The notes under the pieces are model-generated. The model saw only the letters and a program-made list of their open reading frames with translations, was not told where the DNA came from and made no database searches. Source: Syncephalis fuscata (Eukaryota > Zoopagomycota > Zoopagomycetes > Zoopagales > Piptocephalidaceae). Taken from it: a stretch of DNA of 64,000 nt. The translations under genes and the position numbers were made by a program. The stretch lies in assembly GCA_025786725.1 (NCBI GenBank), contig JAHLTZ010000044.1, forward strand, positions 90,477-154,476, written 5' to 3'. Positions 50,683 to 63,685 of the stretch are shown here, piece by piece (positions within the stretch are counted from its first letter, which is position 1; each line of letters begins with the position of its first letter).

Positions 50683-52714
50683 ATGAAGCTATTTAATTCA
50701 TTGGATAGTATTTTGTTACTGTTCTATTTTGTATTGGTCAAAGCGGATACATTCGATGAACAGCTCGTTATTCGTCCGCTTGAAGATGGCCGTGTATTAA
50801 CGCACTTTCAATTCACTATTAGTTCATCTAGTGATGAGTTGTCAATGCATAGCCATAACCGTAGCCATAACTATTTATTTCCACCAACTATGTCGCAGAT
50901 TGTAGAAGAGTACGGTGTTGAAGAACTACGTCTATCGTTAACCCAAGGTACTTGGATGGCTAACCGGTGGAATTATCCAGTAGCGGGCAAGGAGAGTGCT
51001 GGGTCAGGAGCGGAATTATGGGCTCAATTACGCGTTGACCACTCACCCAAGACCACTGGCCATAGTGTCGATAGTGTCGGTAGTGTAGATCAACGGTGGC
51101 GTGGTCTTACGCATGCTATGGCCGGTGTATTTTGTGCTTCATTAAATTTTATTGATAAAACACATACGGTGGTGCCACAACTATCGTTTAAACGACGTGC
51201 CAATTCAGGTAATGGACAGATAAATCATCTAATTTGCTGTATATTAATAGCCAACTATGTATGTAGAGTTACGTTATGGTTTATTACCACGAGAAAGTGT
51301 TTGTACAGAGAATCTAACCCCGTGGATTAAACAGCTACCCTGTCAATCAAAGGTAGGTGGATTTAATAAAAGTGTAAATGTATTGATATGTATAAATATA
51401 AATATGTGTGTGTGTGTATTTAGACGGGTCTAGCCAATTTGTTGAATACACATCGTATTTACAAATCAAATTACCATTCAATGATTGTACATATTCAACG
51501 ATTAAATAATGGAGAAATGGAAATACGCCAAACAGTTATATCTGTACTAGAACCAACCCATCGTAATTCAGCAGAAGGTAATCTATTATACAGTATGATA
51601 ACTAGTAAGTATTAATTATATCAACATGGTTATTTATTTAGTTGGTTGGTCATTATGGCCATCTCTTGAACGCTATTTACCAACCAGTTGTCCATTGGCT
51701 CGTCAAAGTCGAGTAATTCTTCATCTATTGGGTGATCATAGTGGCTCTCCTACTGTCAGTCCAACTGAACTAACCAACATTGGCAATGATACAATGGCTA
51801 TCTATGATCTTGTTAATGATAAGCGTATTAACACGGATATTGGATTTACACGTAATACAACCTATAATGGTAAGTAGAATAAAATTAGATATAATATATG
51901 GTGTATTAAGCTATAACTGTAGTAAAAGCAGATCCACTTATTACATTTCATCGACGATTAGCTGGTAAGTAGAAGTATATATGTATATATGTATATATAT
52001 TTGTATATAGATTGTTAGTTTGTTAGTTAATGATTAATCTATTATAGATGGTAGCAGTACAGATCATGGTAGTTTAGTATTTGAAATCAATAATAGAGCT
52101 GAATCATCGGCCGAAGTATCTTTATTACAAGTTACACCTTGGTATATGAAGTTATTTGCGCATACATTAAAGATTGATAGTACTGATCCATCGTCAAGTC
52201 ATCAAGGTATTTATATAGATATATATATATATACTTATATACTTATATACTTATTGATTATAGATATATTAAGCAATGGCATTATCAACCTGCTGCCGAT
52301 AGACGTCGATCGACTATATTAGAGCTAAAACTTACTATACCAGCCTTGTCTACTACACGGCTAGTTATTTCTTTCCGTAAACTATTTCTACGATACACCG
52401 AGTATCCGCCCGATGCCAATCATGGATTTGATATTGGTCCAGCGGTATTAACGGTAGAGACATTTGAGGAAGCAAGGTAACAAATATAAAGCATATGATT
52501 AGTAGAATGGATATTAACATTTGGAATGAATAGTCATTTGGAAGGAGCAAGATTGTATACGACGCCCTTTTTATTAAGCTCTCCTTTGCCTGACTTTAGT
52601 ATGCCGTATAATGTCATTACATTAACCTGCACTATTATTGCGCTATTCTTTGGATCCATGTTCAATCTACTAACACGTAATTTTGAACCGATTCGTTGGC
52701 GCAAAAGGGACTAA
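50683..52714 (+). CDS. GPI16: GPI transamidase subunit PIG-T / Gpi16
   Basis: Eight exons: 50683-51208, 51267-51352, 51424-51577, 51642-51869, 51923-51964, 52048-52206, 52264-52476 and 52534-52714; about 529 aa. This ER membrane protein is a core subunit of the complex that attaches GPI anchors. A signal peptide ([13 protein letters not shown]) precedes [96 protein letters not shown] and [21 protein letters not shown], all conserved. The C-terminus has one membrane helix ([17 protein letters not shown]) and a short basic cytosolic tail. The start is the ATG at 50683; it lies only 75 bp after the TOP2 stop. One base seems missing at 52264-52267 at the start of exon 7. Confidence 0.93.
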
Positions 52715-52721
52715 GTGTAGG

Positions 52722-53835
52722 CTAGTTCTTGGAACGAACCAATTGACTAACCGAGTAACTACTTCCCGCAATCTAGAAATAAAACATTGTTATTATTAAT
52801 TACTACAAATAGCTTAACTTACCTTTCTAATAAAGCATTTAGCAGATGCAGGTAACATAGCAAACAAGTGGCCGAGATTACTGCCCCATGGCATGTATAA
52901 ATCGATATTAGCGCCCTTTTCAATAGTTTCAATCATACCGATAGACAGATCGATAGGTGAAAGTGTAGGTAGTAGGAATGTATTTGCCGGTAGAAGCATG
53001 TTAAACATGGCCGTTGACAAATGGCCAGGACATACGAGTGTTGTGCGTACTTTGGTATTCATCATATACAATTCGTGTTGTAGTGCATCATGGAAGATGA
53101 TAGCACCGCTCTTGCTTGAACTGTACGCTGTAAGACCACCGGAGCCGATACAGCCCAGTAACGAGGCAACGGTAACGATATGGCCACGATCCGCCTCTAG
53201 CATATCGGGCAGAAACTCACGTACTGTCCAAAAATGTGAAATAATATTTACTTCAAAGGTCTGACGTATTTTATCCGGTTCAATTTCCAGAATTGGCCCT
53301 GGATAAACAACACCAGCATTGTTGATAAGAATGGTCGGTGTGCCTATTTCTTCACGGATTCGATTGGCCACCGTTTTAATCATATCTGGATCACGTAGAT
53401 CACATTTATAAGAACGGATATTGTTCATATGAGACTTGGTCTCATTGATGTCTAGAATGGCGACATCGGCACCACGTAAAGCAAGGCCCTCCGCCAAACA
53501 GTTACCCAGACCGCTAGCGCCTATGGCAGTGCTGGTTGGTTATCTCTATAGCTATACTATGGTGGTTGACCCTTACCTCCAGTAATGACGACCACTTGGT
53601 CCTTCCAATCAATACGGCCTTTTGGGCGAAGCACATAAGCAATGCCGTAAACGGCGAGTAGGAAAGCCGTATAATAAAGGAAGAAAAGGGTTAAAGGGTG
53701 CTGCCAAGACAACTCGAAAGCCTTTACAGCAATAATGCCTACAAAACCAAACGCGTAGTGGAACACGCTTGTTTTTAATACATGTACAATAAGGTCAACA
53801 TTGACCTTAGCGTTACCCGTATGATCGTGCGACAT
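52722..53835 (-). CDS. membrane short-chain dehydrogenase/reductase (SDR16C-like)
   Basis: Minus-strand exons 53835-53577, 53520-52823 and 52772-52722; 335 aa with correct phases. Residues about 20-70 hold hydrophobic segments that anchor the enzyme in a membrane (ER or lipid droplet). The Rossmann motif TGGASGLG spans the first intron (about residues 85-92); ILINNAG (150-156), Ser206 in VTVASLLG and YSSSK (Tyr219, Lys223) form the usual catalytic set. DIN after the second strand suggests preference for NAD over NADP. Closest by eye to the retinol / 17-beta-hydroxysteroid dehydrogenase 11 group; the substrate is unknown. The stop lies seven bases from the convergent PIG-T stop, so the 3' ends must overlap. 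Confidence 0.9.
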
Positions 53836-54574
53836 AGTGAATAAAGATATCAATAGTAAATAAATGGATTAAAATACGATGATTTGTTATCTGCTAGCTA
53901 AACTGAATAACGCTAGACGTGGGTAGATAGGTGGCTGGTTGGTTATTGTTATTAGAAAAAAAGACAGACAACAACCATCGAGACGGTTGATTCACACGCA
54001 TAAATAGATATTATCCATAATTTCCTTTTTAAGATAATAAAATCCCCACACATGCGTAAATAGATATTCCATCACAGATGTGTTTGTGTATCAATGCTTT
54101 CAACAGGAAACGTGTTTATTACAGGTTTATTTTACCGGTTTTGTTTGTTAATAATAATAACAGTCATGGAATATCATGAATGTCAATGATATCGTTGTCA
54201 TCATCACCATTATTCTATTAAGAGGGTAGGGTGATTTTAATGAGAATTCTATGGTGTGACAATAAACTGTTTCATAGTACATATTTAAGTATCCCGCATG
54301 CATATATATTTTATCCATCTATATCAACCAGGTAGTACTGCGTTATTTCTATTTACATTGTCTTTATTTCTAGTATTTCTTTATACTTTGATATTGATTT
54401 ATTATACCTTAAACATATTTTATTTTATTACTATCAAAATTATAATAAAGACTTAAAAGTTTATAGTACTTGAATCATTTACTAGCTCAGTGCATATAAC
54501 TCAATAAATGAAATGAATGTGTATTGAAGATTATAATAAATAAAATACGTCTAATCTATCATATATTGATATAT
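53836..54574. other. intergenic, start of the gene-poor region
   Basis: Holds the promoter side of the dehydrogenase and AT-rich sequence. Two similar stretches near 53993-54012 and 54053-54071 (a gcgtaaatagatatt word) suggest a small local duplication. No gene is seen. Confidence 0.35.
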
Positions 54575-54755
54575 AACGATATGAGTATGCAGTGGAGTGA
54601 TATGAATAAATGAGGATATATGCATACTAGATCATTAATTTATGATTACAAGTATTTGATGATTGATGTCATTCACTACTCGCCATCATGTTCAATAAAT
54701 TGAATGCTATTAATTGTAATCATTTAACCATTAACTCATACTGTATTTTTGAATG
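54575..54755 (-). repeat. dispersed repeat family B, copy 5
   Basis: Shares gaggatatatgcatact, gatgtcattcac, catgttcaata and aatgctattaa in the same order as copy 1 and in the same sense. It is the most diverged of the five copies. Confidence 0.5.
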
Positions 54756-57700
54756 TATACCACCGATACTATTAGATGATAATAGCAGCAATACTATTAA
54801 ATGACATATATTTAAGTATTTAATGTGATATTATTGATTATATGCTATAATTTATTTCAATTATTTTTTTATTGGGCTGCATGCACGATAACCTCAGCAT
54901 TGCTATTCATACACTTTCACCAAGGCCATGACTATAAGATCAATACTAGCCATACATGTAATGCATAGCGTTTATTATACAACAATTATAAAGTGCTTTA
55001 TGGTCGCTCAAGCATAACAGCAAACTATAAGTGTATCAATAATAGTATTATAGATATTAATGAACGTAGTGCGGTGTCATCTCCAGTGTCTACAGCACGA
55101 CAATTACTATTCTTACATATTGCTATAGCATCGACAATAAAATAAGTATATGATGTCTGCAATGCATTATCAATCAATCTTGGATATGCTCATTCATTTG
55201 AAGCATTACAAGGTATTTATTGTTTTGGTATAATATTGACCAACTTGTATACTGTAGTATTCAACTATCTAAAAGCATATAATATTGATAGACAACCAGT
55301 TTTTCATCTATATCATAGCACGTAAAGCAGCTGCAACTGATACATTAATAGCAATGGATATAGCTACAGATACAAGTATTTGTATAGACATCAAATACAC
55401 TACAGCTATACCTATTTAGTATATTACATACATATTGAAATAGCAATCAATTAAATAAGTGGACAAACCAATCATGTAAATATAAATAAACTGATTGTTA
55501 TGACTATTAGAATCTGTGAAAATAGCTTGAATAAATACCATGCTATATTATTACAACTACATTTATTGCATAAACAATATGGTATTATTTCAGTCGTATA
55601 CATTTGTTGTTAATTTGCAGTATTCATGGTGCTGTTGTTATGAAAAGTAAATATAATATCAAATGTCACATGTCTGTTGGTTGTTGTGATTGCACCATAT
55701 GGTTTATCGAACTATTTACTAGTTTAGCAAGGTGTAAACGTACCATTTAATATTCATGTTCAATACATGCCTATTTTGACTAATAAAATAGCATTAACCC
55801 GCATGAGTGCAACGACATAGTGATGCTACAAGTTGTATATACAAATATTCTACTGCAAATAAACAATAATTCAAACTATTATTTTTAAAATACTTAGATG
55901 TAAAATAGAGATAATTCTACATAACCTAAAATACAAAATCATGTAGGGTAAAACCAAGTATAAAAATATATGTTTACAATACAGGATAGAAGAGTACGAA
56001 TACAATCGTAAATGGTAGACAGAAACTAGAGCAATAACAATAGTGTGCTTCAAAGAATAGTCAAATATGTGACAATGTAAATTACAAATGATATGATATA
56101 AAGACGTAATACCTATCTAGTATAATTTGCACAACAGTACAAGGTTTAATTAAACATATTTGCTTTGCTTTTTAAAGCAATATATATTTTATTATGTTTT
56201 GTTATAACTACTATTTTAAATCATATATTACATTGAATACTTTAATAGCTAATGTTTCCATATTACGCAAAGTATCATTAAAATACTGCTTACGGGTACC
56301 ACTTTGCGTCATTCCGTTAATACAATTTTGCAAAAAATGGCAGTAAAACAAAATATTGTTGCTAGACAACACAAAGTGCTATTTCATCTATACATTTCTA
56401 CAAAAGGTGACGGCTTATTCGTTTAAATATAGAAAATTCAAACTATGCTATGCCTAATTTAAAAAGTAAATTTATATGATTACAAGCTAGATTAAAAATT
56501 ATATTAAAAATTGAACGCTTAGTTCCTCCACCTTCGCTTGCTGCAAATTGAGGCCACAAGGCAGGACAGCCATATTTACAGTAATCAAGTTAACCCACCA
56601 AGCGGCTGTTTGCTCAAACTGCAAAAACAACTTTAAAACTCTAAATTTTGAATAACTAAATAAGAAAATCTAAGCGTTTTACCTAAGCAAATTAGCAAAA
56701 TAAATCAATCAAATTTTAATTTATTATTATACTCGCTAATTAGCACAGCATTGATATTAGTATTGTTGATAACAATAAGCATATGTTTATGCTAGTTTAT
56801 GGACACATCAATTGCTATACACTCAAATATACATATACGTCATTGTAATCACTTGCTGTGTAAGTCACTGTTTGCTGCTAGATAGCTGTTATTAAAAGCG
56901 TCTGCAATTGTAAATATAATTAGTTTTATTAAACATACTGCAAACGTGTGCTAACTATGTCGAATACAATATGTATGTTTTGTCAAATGTAGTTAGCAGT
57001 GCCACATTTATACACGCTAACACCTATCTAGCACAGTACATTGTCAATTACATCGATGTAGTGGTCATTAATAGTGCCGTTATCGGCATTACAATGTATA
57101 CGCCATGCTAAACATTTGACATACATATAAATACGCGCCTATTGATACGCAGCAATAGCAACTCTGATATTAATTAGTAACAAATACAAGTATAGAAGCT
57201 GTTGTTTAGTAGTCTTGCAGCATTACCGGTAGCAGCCGAGTGATATTACTAATGGCTAATGATAATACGTGCTAATGAGTTGTACAATATAATTGCACTA
57301 TTAATAAGCAATACAGCTAAGTAATCTAAAAGTTATAGCTCTTGACATGTATGTTAGTATGTACTTGATACCAATGATCAACACTATTGTTGAACAATAA
57401 ATAGTAGTGTCGTTGCGATTGATTTTAATCAAAATACATGCCAATAATTATTAAATATCAAATAGTAGCAACATAGTAATGCATATTTGTGTGCTACTAA
57501 TAATAATTAATACATTAGCTATACTATTAATCATGCTGTTCAGGTAACATAAACACATAATCAATACTAATAATAATAGTAATATATGTATATTAACTAA
57601 CAATGGCCAACCGTTACTACACGAATCAATGTTAAAAACTGTAATTAGCTGCTTATTAATTACAATTAACTAATTAACTAATCAATACTTTTTAATTAGC

Positions 57701-60420
57701 GTTTATATAGAATTGTATTATCAAAGTGGCAGAGAGATTATTATAGCATTTTTCAATTGAGCAAGTAATTTTGACCGATTTTTAATTCCATCAGTAATGT
57801 AACTATAAATATGCAATACTACCTATTATGATTGCATATTTTTGGCACATCAGCACATATAAATTATGTACTTTTAAGACATCATGGAAAAGTGCTAACA
57901 ACTAAAAAAATGCTTGAAAATATCGTTTTTATAATAGTATTTTTGTTTTTATTTTTAGTACCTTCTCATAATTTTTAAAAATACATAACTTATATGTATC
58001 AGCGCATCAAGACTATATGGTCATAATGAATAGCATTACATCTTTATAGATACATTATTGATGGAATTAAAAATCGAAAAAATCAATTGTTTAATCAAAA
58101 AGCTGTAATGACTCACTTTGCCGTTTTGGTAATAAAAAACATACAAATACTAATAAATAGCTAATTACATGTTTTGTTTATAGTTATTATTTGTTTATGT
58201 TGTCTGGTTAGCCTTGTTATTATTATGGCTGGTTTATTAATAATCATTATTATTATATGCTCATGCATTCCAATGCTGATATTATTCGATACACAATGAC
58301 TATTGACACGTATTCTCATTACAATGAATAACAACCATAATACTATTTATTGCATATTTATATCGATAGTATTGATTAATAATATTGCATGTACACTGAC
58401 GCACATTTCAACAACTGTGTTGCTGTATGTTGCTTGACTATATACTTTGTAATACTACATCCAACATGTACAACCTATTAGCATATTAGCATTAGTTATC
58501 ATCAATGTAGGCTGGCTGTTACCGATAATGTTGTAAGTATACTAGGCAGCAGTTTCTATATTCTTATTTATTACTAATGAGTGTTAGTGTTGTTGTTGCT
58601 ATGTATCACTAGATGCGTATGTATATAAATATCAACTGTCTGATATGGCGTTTATATTGTAATATTGACAACAACGCTAGTAGTGATTACTAAGCCAATG
58701 TGGTTAGCAATGTAGTACGTCAGATAGCTATCGGTGTGCATGCATGTACCACTGTTGACTACAGCTGGCAAGACATGCAAATTGTATAAACATAGTTAGT
58801 ACACATCTGCACTATGTCTAATGAAGCCAACTTTGTCTTCAGTTGCCGATACTGTTGATAACAACTATCTAACAGCAGACACTGACCTATACATTAATTG
58901 CTTACAATAATGCATATGTTTATTGATTGTATAACAATTGATGTATCAATAGCTAGTATATACTGGTGTATACTGTTACCAAAAATGCTAATATTAGTAT
59001 CATGTTAATTAGCAAATAAATCGGTACATTATTAATATGGTATTTTGCTAATGCCAGACAATAAGCTAATTTATTGTTAAGTATGATTAGTCATGTTATA
59101 TATACAGCAATTATTTTGTATATTGCTTTATCAGTGCATATGTGCTAACATTTGGAAAGCACATAGATGGGTGTCACTATAAACACGTCATTGTGTATCA
59201 TTTATTAAAAGCTTTTGCTTTTATATTTATAATAAAAACTGTTTTATTATTCTGCACGTGCATACTCTCTACACACATGTATTATTCTCATTGCATATCT
59301 ATGCCATTTTATATTAATCTTTAATATATTAAATGCATTCCAGTCATTCCATTCGTTATATATTTTCACAAGTTCATAAACTAGTACAATACAGTAATTA
59401 TGTATTGCAATATGCTACAAACACATACCAATACATAATACCATTGTGTTTGTACCCGCCACTTATATAGTTAAATTAAAATAAGATAAAAAATAAAGGT
59501 TTGTTGAGTTTTATTTATAGATCTATACAACTCACTATATGGTTATCAATATATTTTAAATATTATACTTTTAAATCCACACAATTAATATTATCTAACT
59601 TTAATACTATTACACATAAACAGATTTACTAATGTTTATTATGTTTATGACATCAATAAATACTTTACAAGAATCTATCACAACTTTACAAATACTTACT
59701 AATTAGTTTACTTTTTTCTCTCCTCTATATTCAACATTGCTATAAATACAACAGTAATTATTTACATCAAATCAAAAAAATTTTCTTATCAAACATTCAT
59801 TTATCTTCATTGTTATAATCTAACCCAGCCATAACAGTTATACCTCTACATAATACTATACAATTGTGTAGTTTATATATTATAAATGTAAGTATATTAT
59901 ACACTAATCTATAAATATTGATGAACATGCAAGTGTACACACAATGTTAACGGTTGACACAGTTGCTATATTCATGCAATAGCTAACAGTACCATTATAG
60001 GCAAATGAGTGCAGTGATCATTAATAATTAATCAGTAAACTGATTATCAACAACAGCCATTATTAGTTAATTAACTAATCATAAGCAAAATCATTATTAA
60101 CTAATTGGCTACTTAATTATTTAATAAATTATTGTTCACTGCTTAATTTATTAATTAACTAGCTATTAGCTACTATCAAATAAATTATTATTGGCTAATT
60201 AATTAACTGTTAACTGAATTACATTAACAAAACAGATAATGAAGCGTTGCCCACTGGCTTATTAAATAAAATAAAATAAATAACTATTAACTGAATTATT
60301 AATTAACACGATTTTACTTGACTTTTTAGTCTATATTCTATTATTAAATGGCAAGAAATATTTTTATATTTTTAGATAAATATTAACTAACTTTTAATTA
60401 ACTTTTTAACTACTTTTTAG
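54756..60420. other. gene-poor AT-rich region
   Basis: About 5.7 kb without a supported gene. Frames are short and low in complexity, stops are dense in all six frames, and words such as gcaatagca, tattaat and acaatt recur without clear order. Towards 60050-60420 TTAACTAAT-type words increase, grading into the palindromic array. It may be decayed repeats or subtelomeric/pericentromeric DNA; nothing in it is diagnostic. Confidence 0.45.
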
Positions 60421-60573
60421 TCTATTTTATTATCAAAATGGTAAAGGGTACTCAGATATTTATTAATTTTTAGTCTATATTTATTGTCAAAATAGCAAGG
60501 GTATCCCTTACATTTTAGTCAAATATTACTTAACTTTTTACTTAACTTTAGTTAACTTTTAATTACTTTTTTA

Positions 60574-61392
60574 GCCGTATATTTGGTCGATTTTTGTTGG
60601 ATTTTTGTCGGATTTTTTTGGGAAAAACGGCCCAACTCCCCGTATTTTTAATTCCACGGATACTTGTCCTAAAAATACACAGTGCCACTTGTTCGAACCG
60701 CAAGAAGCAGGCGCGTCGATCCTGATATGCTAAAAATCGCCAAAAATCGTGGGAATGCGTGAAAAATACGCGGAGTTGGGCCTCCATACAAAAAACGGCA
60801 CTTTTTGCATGTTTTGATTTTTAATTCATTGGATAAATTTTTGGCGATTTTTTTGAATATCAGGATCGACGCACATATTATTGCGGTCCGAACGAGTGGT
60901 CCTGTGTATTTTTAGAGCAAGTATCCGTAGAATTAAAAATACGGAAGTTCTAGTTTGCTGGTTATAGGGGGATATCTTAGGATTTCGTGAAATATGCCAC
61001 TATAAACTAGTCATCAAACTCCCGTATTTTTAACTCTACGGATAATTGCTCTAAAAATACACAGGACACTCGTTCGACCGCAATGACATGGTGCGTCGAT
61101 CCTAATATTCAAAAAAATCGCCAAAAATTTATCCAATGAATTAAAAATCAAAACATGCAAAAAGTGCCGTTTTTTGTATGGAGGCCCAACTCCGCGTATT
61201 TTTCACGCATTCCCACGATTTTTGGCGATTTTTTAGCATATCAGGATCGACGCGCCTGCTTCTTGCGGTTCGAACAAGTGGCACCGTGTATTTTTAGGAC
61301 AAGTATCCGTGGAATTAAAAATACGGGGAGTTGGGCCGTTTTTCCCAAAAAAATCCAACAAAAATCCAACAAAAATCGACCAAATATACGGC
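60574..61392. repeat. palindrome unit 1
   Basis: Arms of about 375 bp around a short loop near 60950-61020. Each arm carries the word ggcgcgtcgatcctgat or its complement. The loop marker gatatcttaggatttcg reads on the plus strand. Confidence 0.93.
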
Positions 61393-61721
61393 TAAAAAAG
61401 TTAAGTAAAAGTTAACTAAAGTTAAGTAAAAAGTTAAGTAATATTTGACTAGAAATGTAAGGGTATCCCTTGCTATTTTGACTATAAAATATAGACTAAA
61501 AGTTAATTAAAGTTAAGTAATATGGTTAGTTAATTAACTAATGGTAATGATAACCGTTTAACACTTAGTTAACTTGTTAATTACTTAACTAATTACTTAA
61601 CTTTAATTAACTTTTAGTCTATATTTTATTAGTACAAAATAGCAAGGATACCCTTACATTTCTAGTCAAATATTACTTAACTTTTTACTTAACTTTAGTT
61701 AACTTTTAATTAACTTTTTTA

Positions 61722-62542
61722 GCCGTATATTTGGTCGATTTTTGTTGGATTTTTGTTGGATTTTTTTGGGAAAAACGGCCCAACTCCCCGTATTTTTAAT
61801 TCCACGGATACTTGTCCTAAAAATACACGGTGCCACTTGTTCGAACCGCAAGAAGCAGGCGCGTCGATCCTGATATGCTAAAAAATCGCCAAAAATCGTG
61901 GGAATGCGTGAAAAATACGCGGAGTTGGCCTCCATACAAAAAACGGCACTTTTTGCATGTTTTGATTTTTAATTCATTGGATAAATTTTTGGCGATTTTT
62001 TCGAATATATAGATCGACGCATCATATTATTGCGGTCGAACGAGTGGTCCTGTGTATTTTTAGAGCAAGTATCCGTAGAGTTAAAAATACGTGAAGTTTG
62101 ATGACTAGTTTATAGTGGCATATTTCACGAAATCCTAAGGATATCCCCCATAACCAGCAAACTAAACTTCGCGTATTTTTAACTCTACGGATACTTGCTC
62201 TAAAAATACACAGGACCACTCGTTCGGACCGCAATAATATGGTGCGTCGATCCTATATTTCAAAAAAATCGCCAAAAATTTATCCAATGAATTAAAAATC
62301 AAAACATGCAAAAAGTGCCGTTTTTTGTATGGAGGCCCAACTCCGCGTATTTTTCACGCATTCCCACGATTTTTGGCGATTTTTAGCATATCAGGATCGA
62401 CGCGCCTGCTTCTTGCGGTTCGAACAAGTGGCACTGTGTATTTTTAGGACAAGTATCCGTGGAATTAAAAATACGGGGAGTTGGGCCGTTTTTCCCAAAA
62501 AAATCCGACAAAAATCCAACAAAAATCGACCAAATATACGGC
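61722..62542. repeat. palindrome unit 2 (loop inverted)
   Basis: Same arms as unit 1, but the central loop reads as the reverse complement (cgaaatcctaaggatatcc near 62128-62147). Confidence 0.93.
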
Positions 62543-62868
62543 TAAAAAAGTTAATTAAAAGTTAACTAAAGTTAAGTAAAAAGTTAATATTTGACTAAAA
62601 TGTAAGGGTATCCTTGCTATTTTGACATAAATATAGACTAAAAGTTAACTAAAAGTTAAGTAATAGTTAAGTAGTTAAGTAATTAACTAATGGTAATGAT
62701 AACCGTTTAACAACTTAGTTAATTGTTAATTACTTAACTAATTACTTAACTTTAGTTAACTTTTAGTCTATATTTTATAGTCAAAAATAGCAAGGGATAC
62801 CCTTACATTTTAGTAAATATTACTTAACTTTTTACTTAACTTTAGTTAACTTTTAATTGACTTTTTTA

Positions 62869-63685
62869 GCCGTATATTTGGTCGATTTTTGTTGGATTTT
62901 TGTCGGATTTTTTGGGAAAAACGGCCCAACTCCCCGTATTTTTAATTCCACGGATACTTGTCCTAAAAATACACAGTGCCACTTGTTCGAACCGCAAGAA
63001 GCAGGCGCGTCGATCCTGATATGCTAAAAAATCGCCAAAAATCGTGGGAATGCGTGAAAAATACGCGGAGTTGGGCCTCCATACAAAAAACGGCACTTTT
63101 TGCATGTTTTGATTTTTAATTCATTGGATAAATTTTTGGCGATTTTTTTGAATATCAGATCGACGCACCATATCATTGCGGTTGAACGAGTGGTCCTGTG
63201 TATTTTTAGAGCAATTATCCGTAGAGTTAAAAATACGGAAGTTCTAGTTTGCTGGTTATAGGGGATATCTTAGGATTTCGTGAAATATGCCACTATAAAC
63301 TAGTCATCAAACTCCCCGTATTTTTAACTCTACGGATACTTGCTCTAAAAATACACAGGACACTCGTTCAACCGCAATGATATGGTGCGTCGATCCTAAT
63401 ATTCAAAAAATCGCCAAAAATTTATCCAATGAATTAAAAATCAAAACATGCAAAAAGTGCCGTTTTTTGTATGGAGGCCCAACTCCGCGTATTTTTCACG
63501 CATTCCCACGATTTTTGGCGATTTTTTAGCATATCAGGATCGACGCGCCTGCTTCTTGCGGTTCGAACAAGTGGCACTGTGTATTTTTAGGACAAGTATC
63601 CGTGGAATTAAAAATACGGGGAGTTGGGCCGTTTTTCCCAAAAAAATCCGACAAAAATCCAACAAAAATCGACCAAATATACGGC
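62869..63685. repeat. palindrome unit 3
   Basis: Same arms; the loop is in the orientation of unit 1 (gatatcttaggatttcg near 63263-63280). Confidence 0.93.

Noticed and set aside
4626-52714. Calling the slipped genes pseudogenes
   Set aside because: Each has a single one-base break in an otherwise perfect coding sequence, often at a homopolymer, and several are essential single-copy genes.
651-53853. Many other open frames of 60-166 codons on both strands overlapping the genes above
   Set aside because: They lie in shadow frames of conserved exons, have skewed composition, and show no family motifs.
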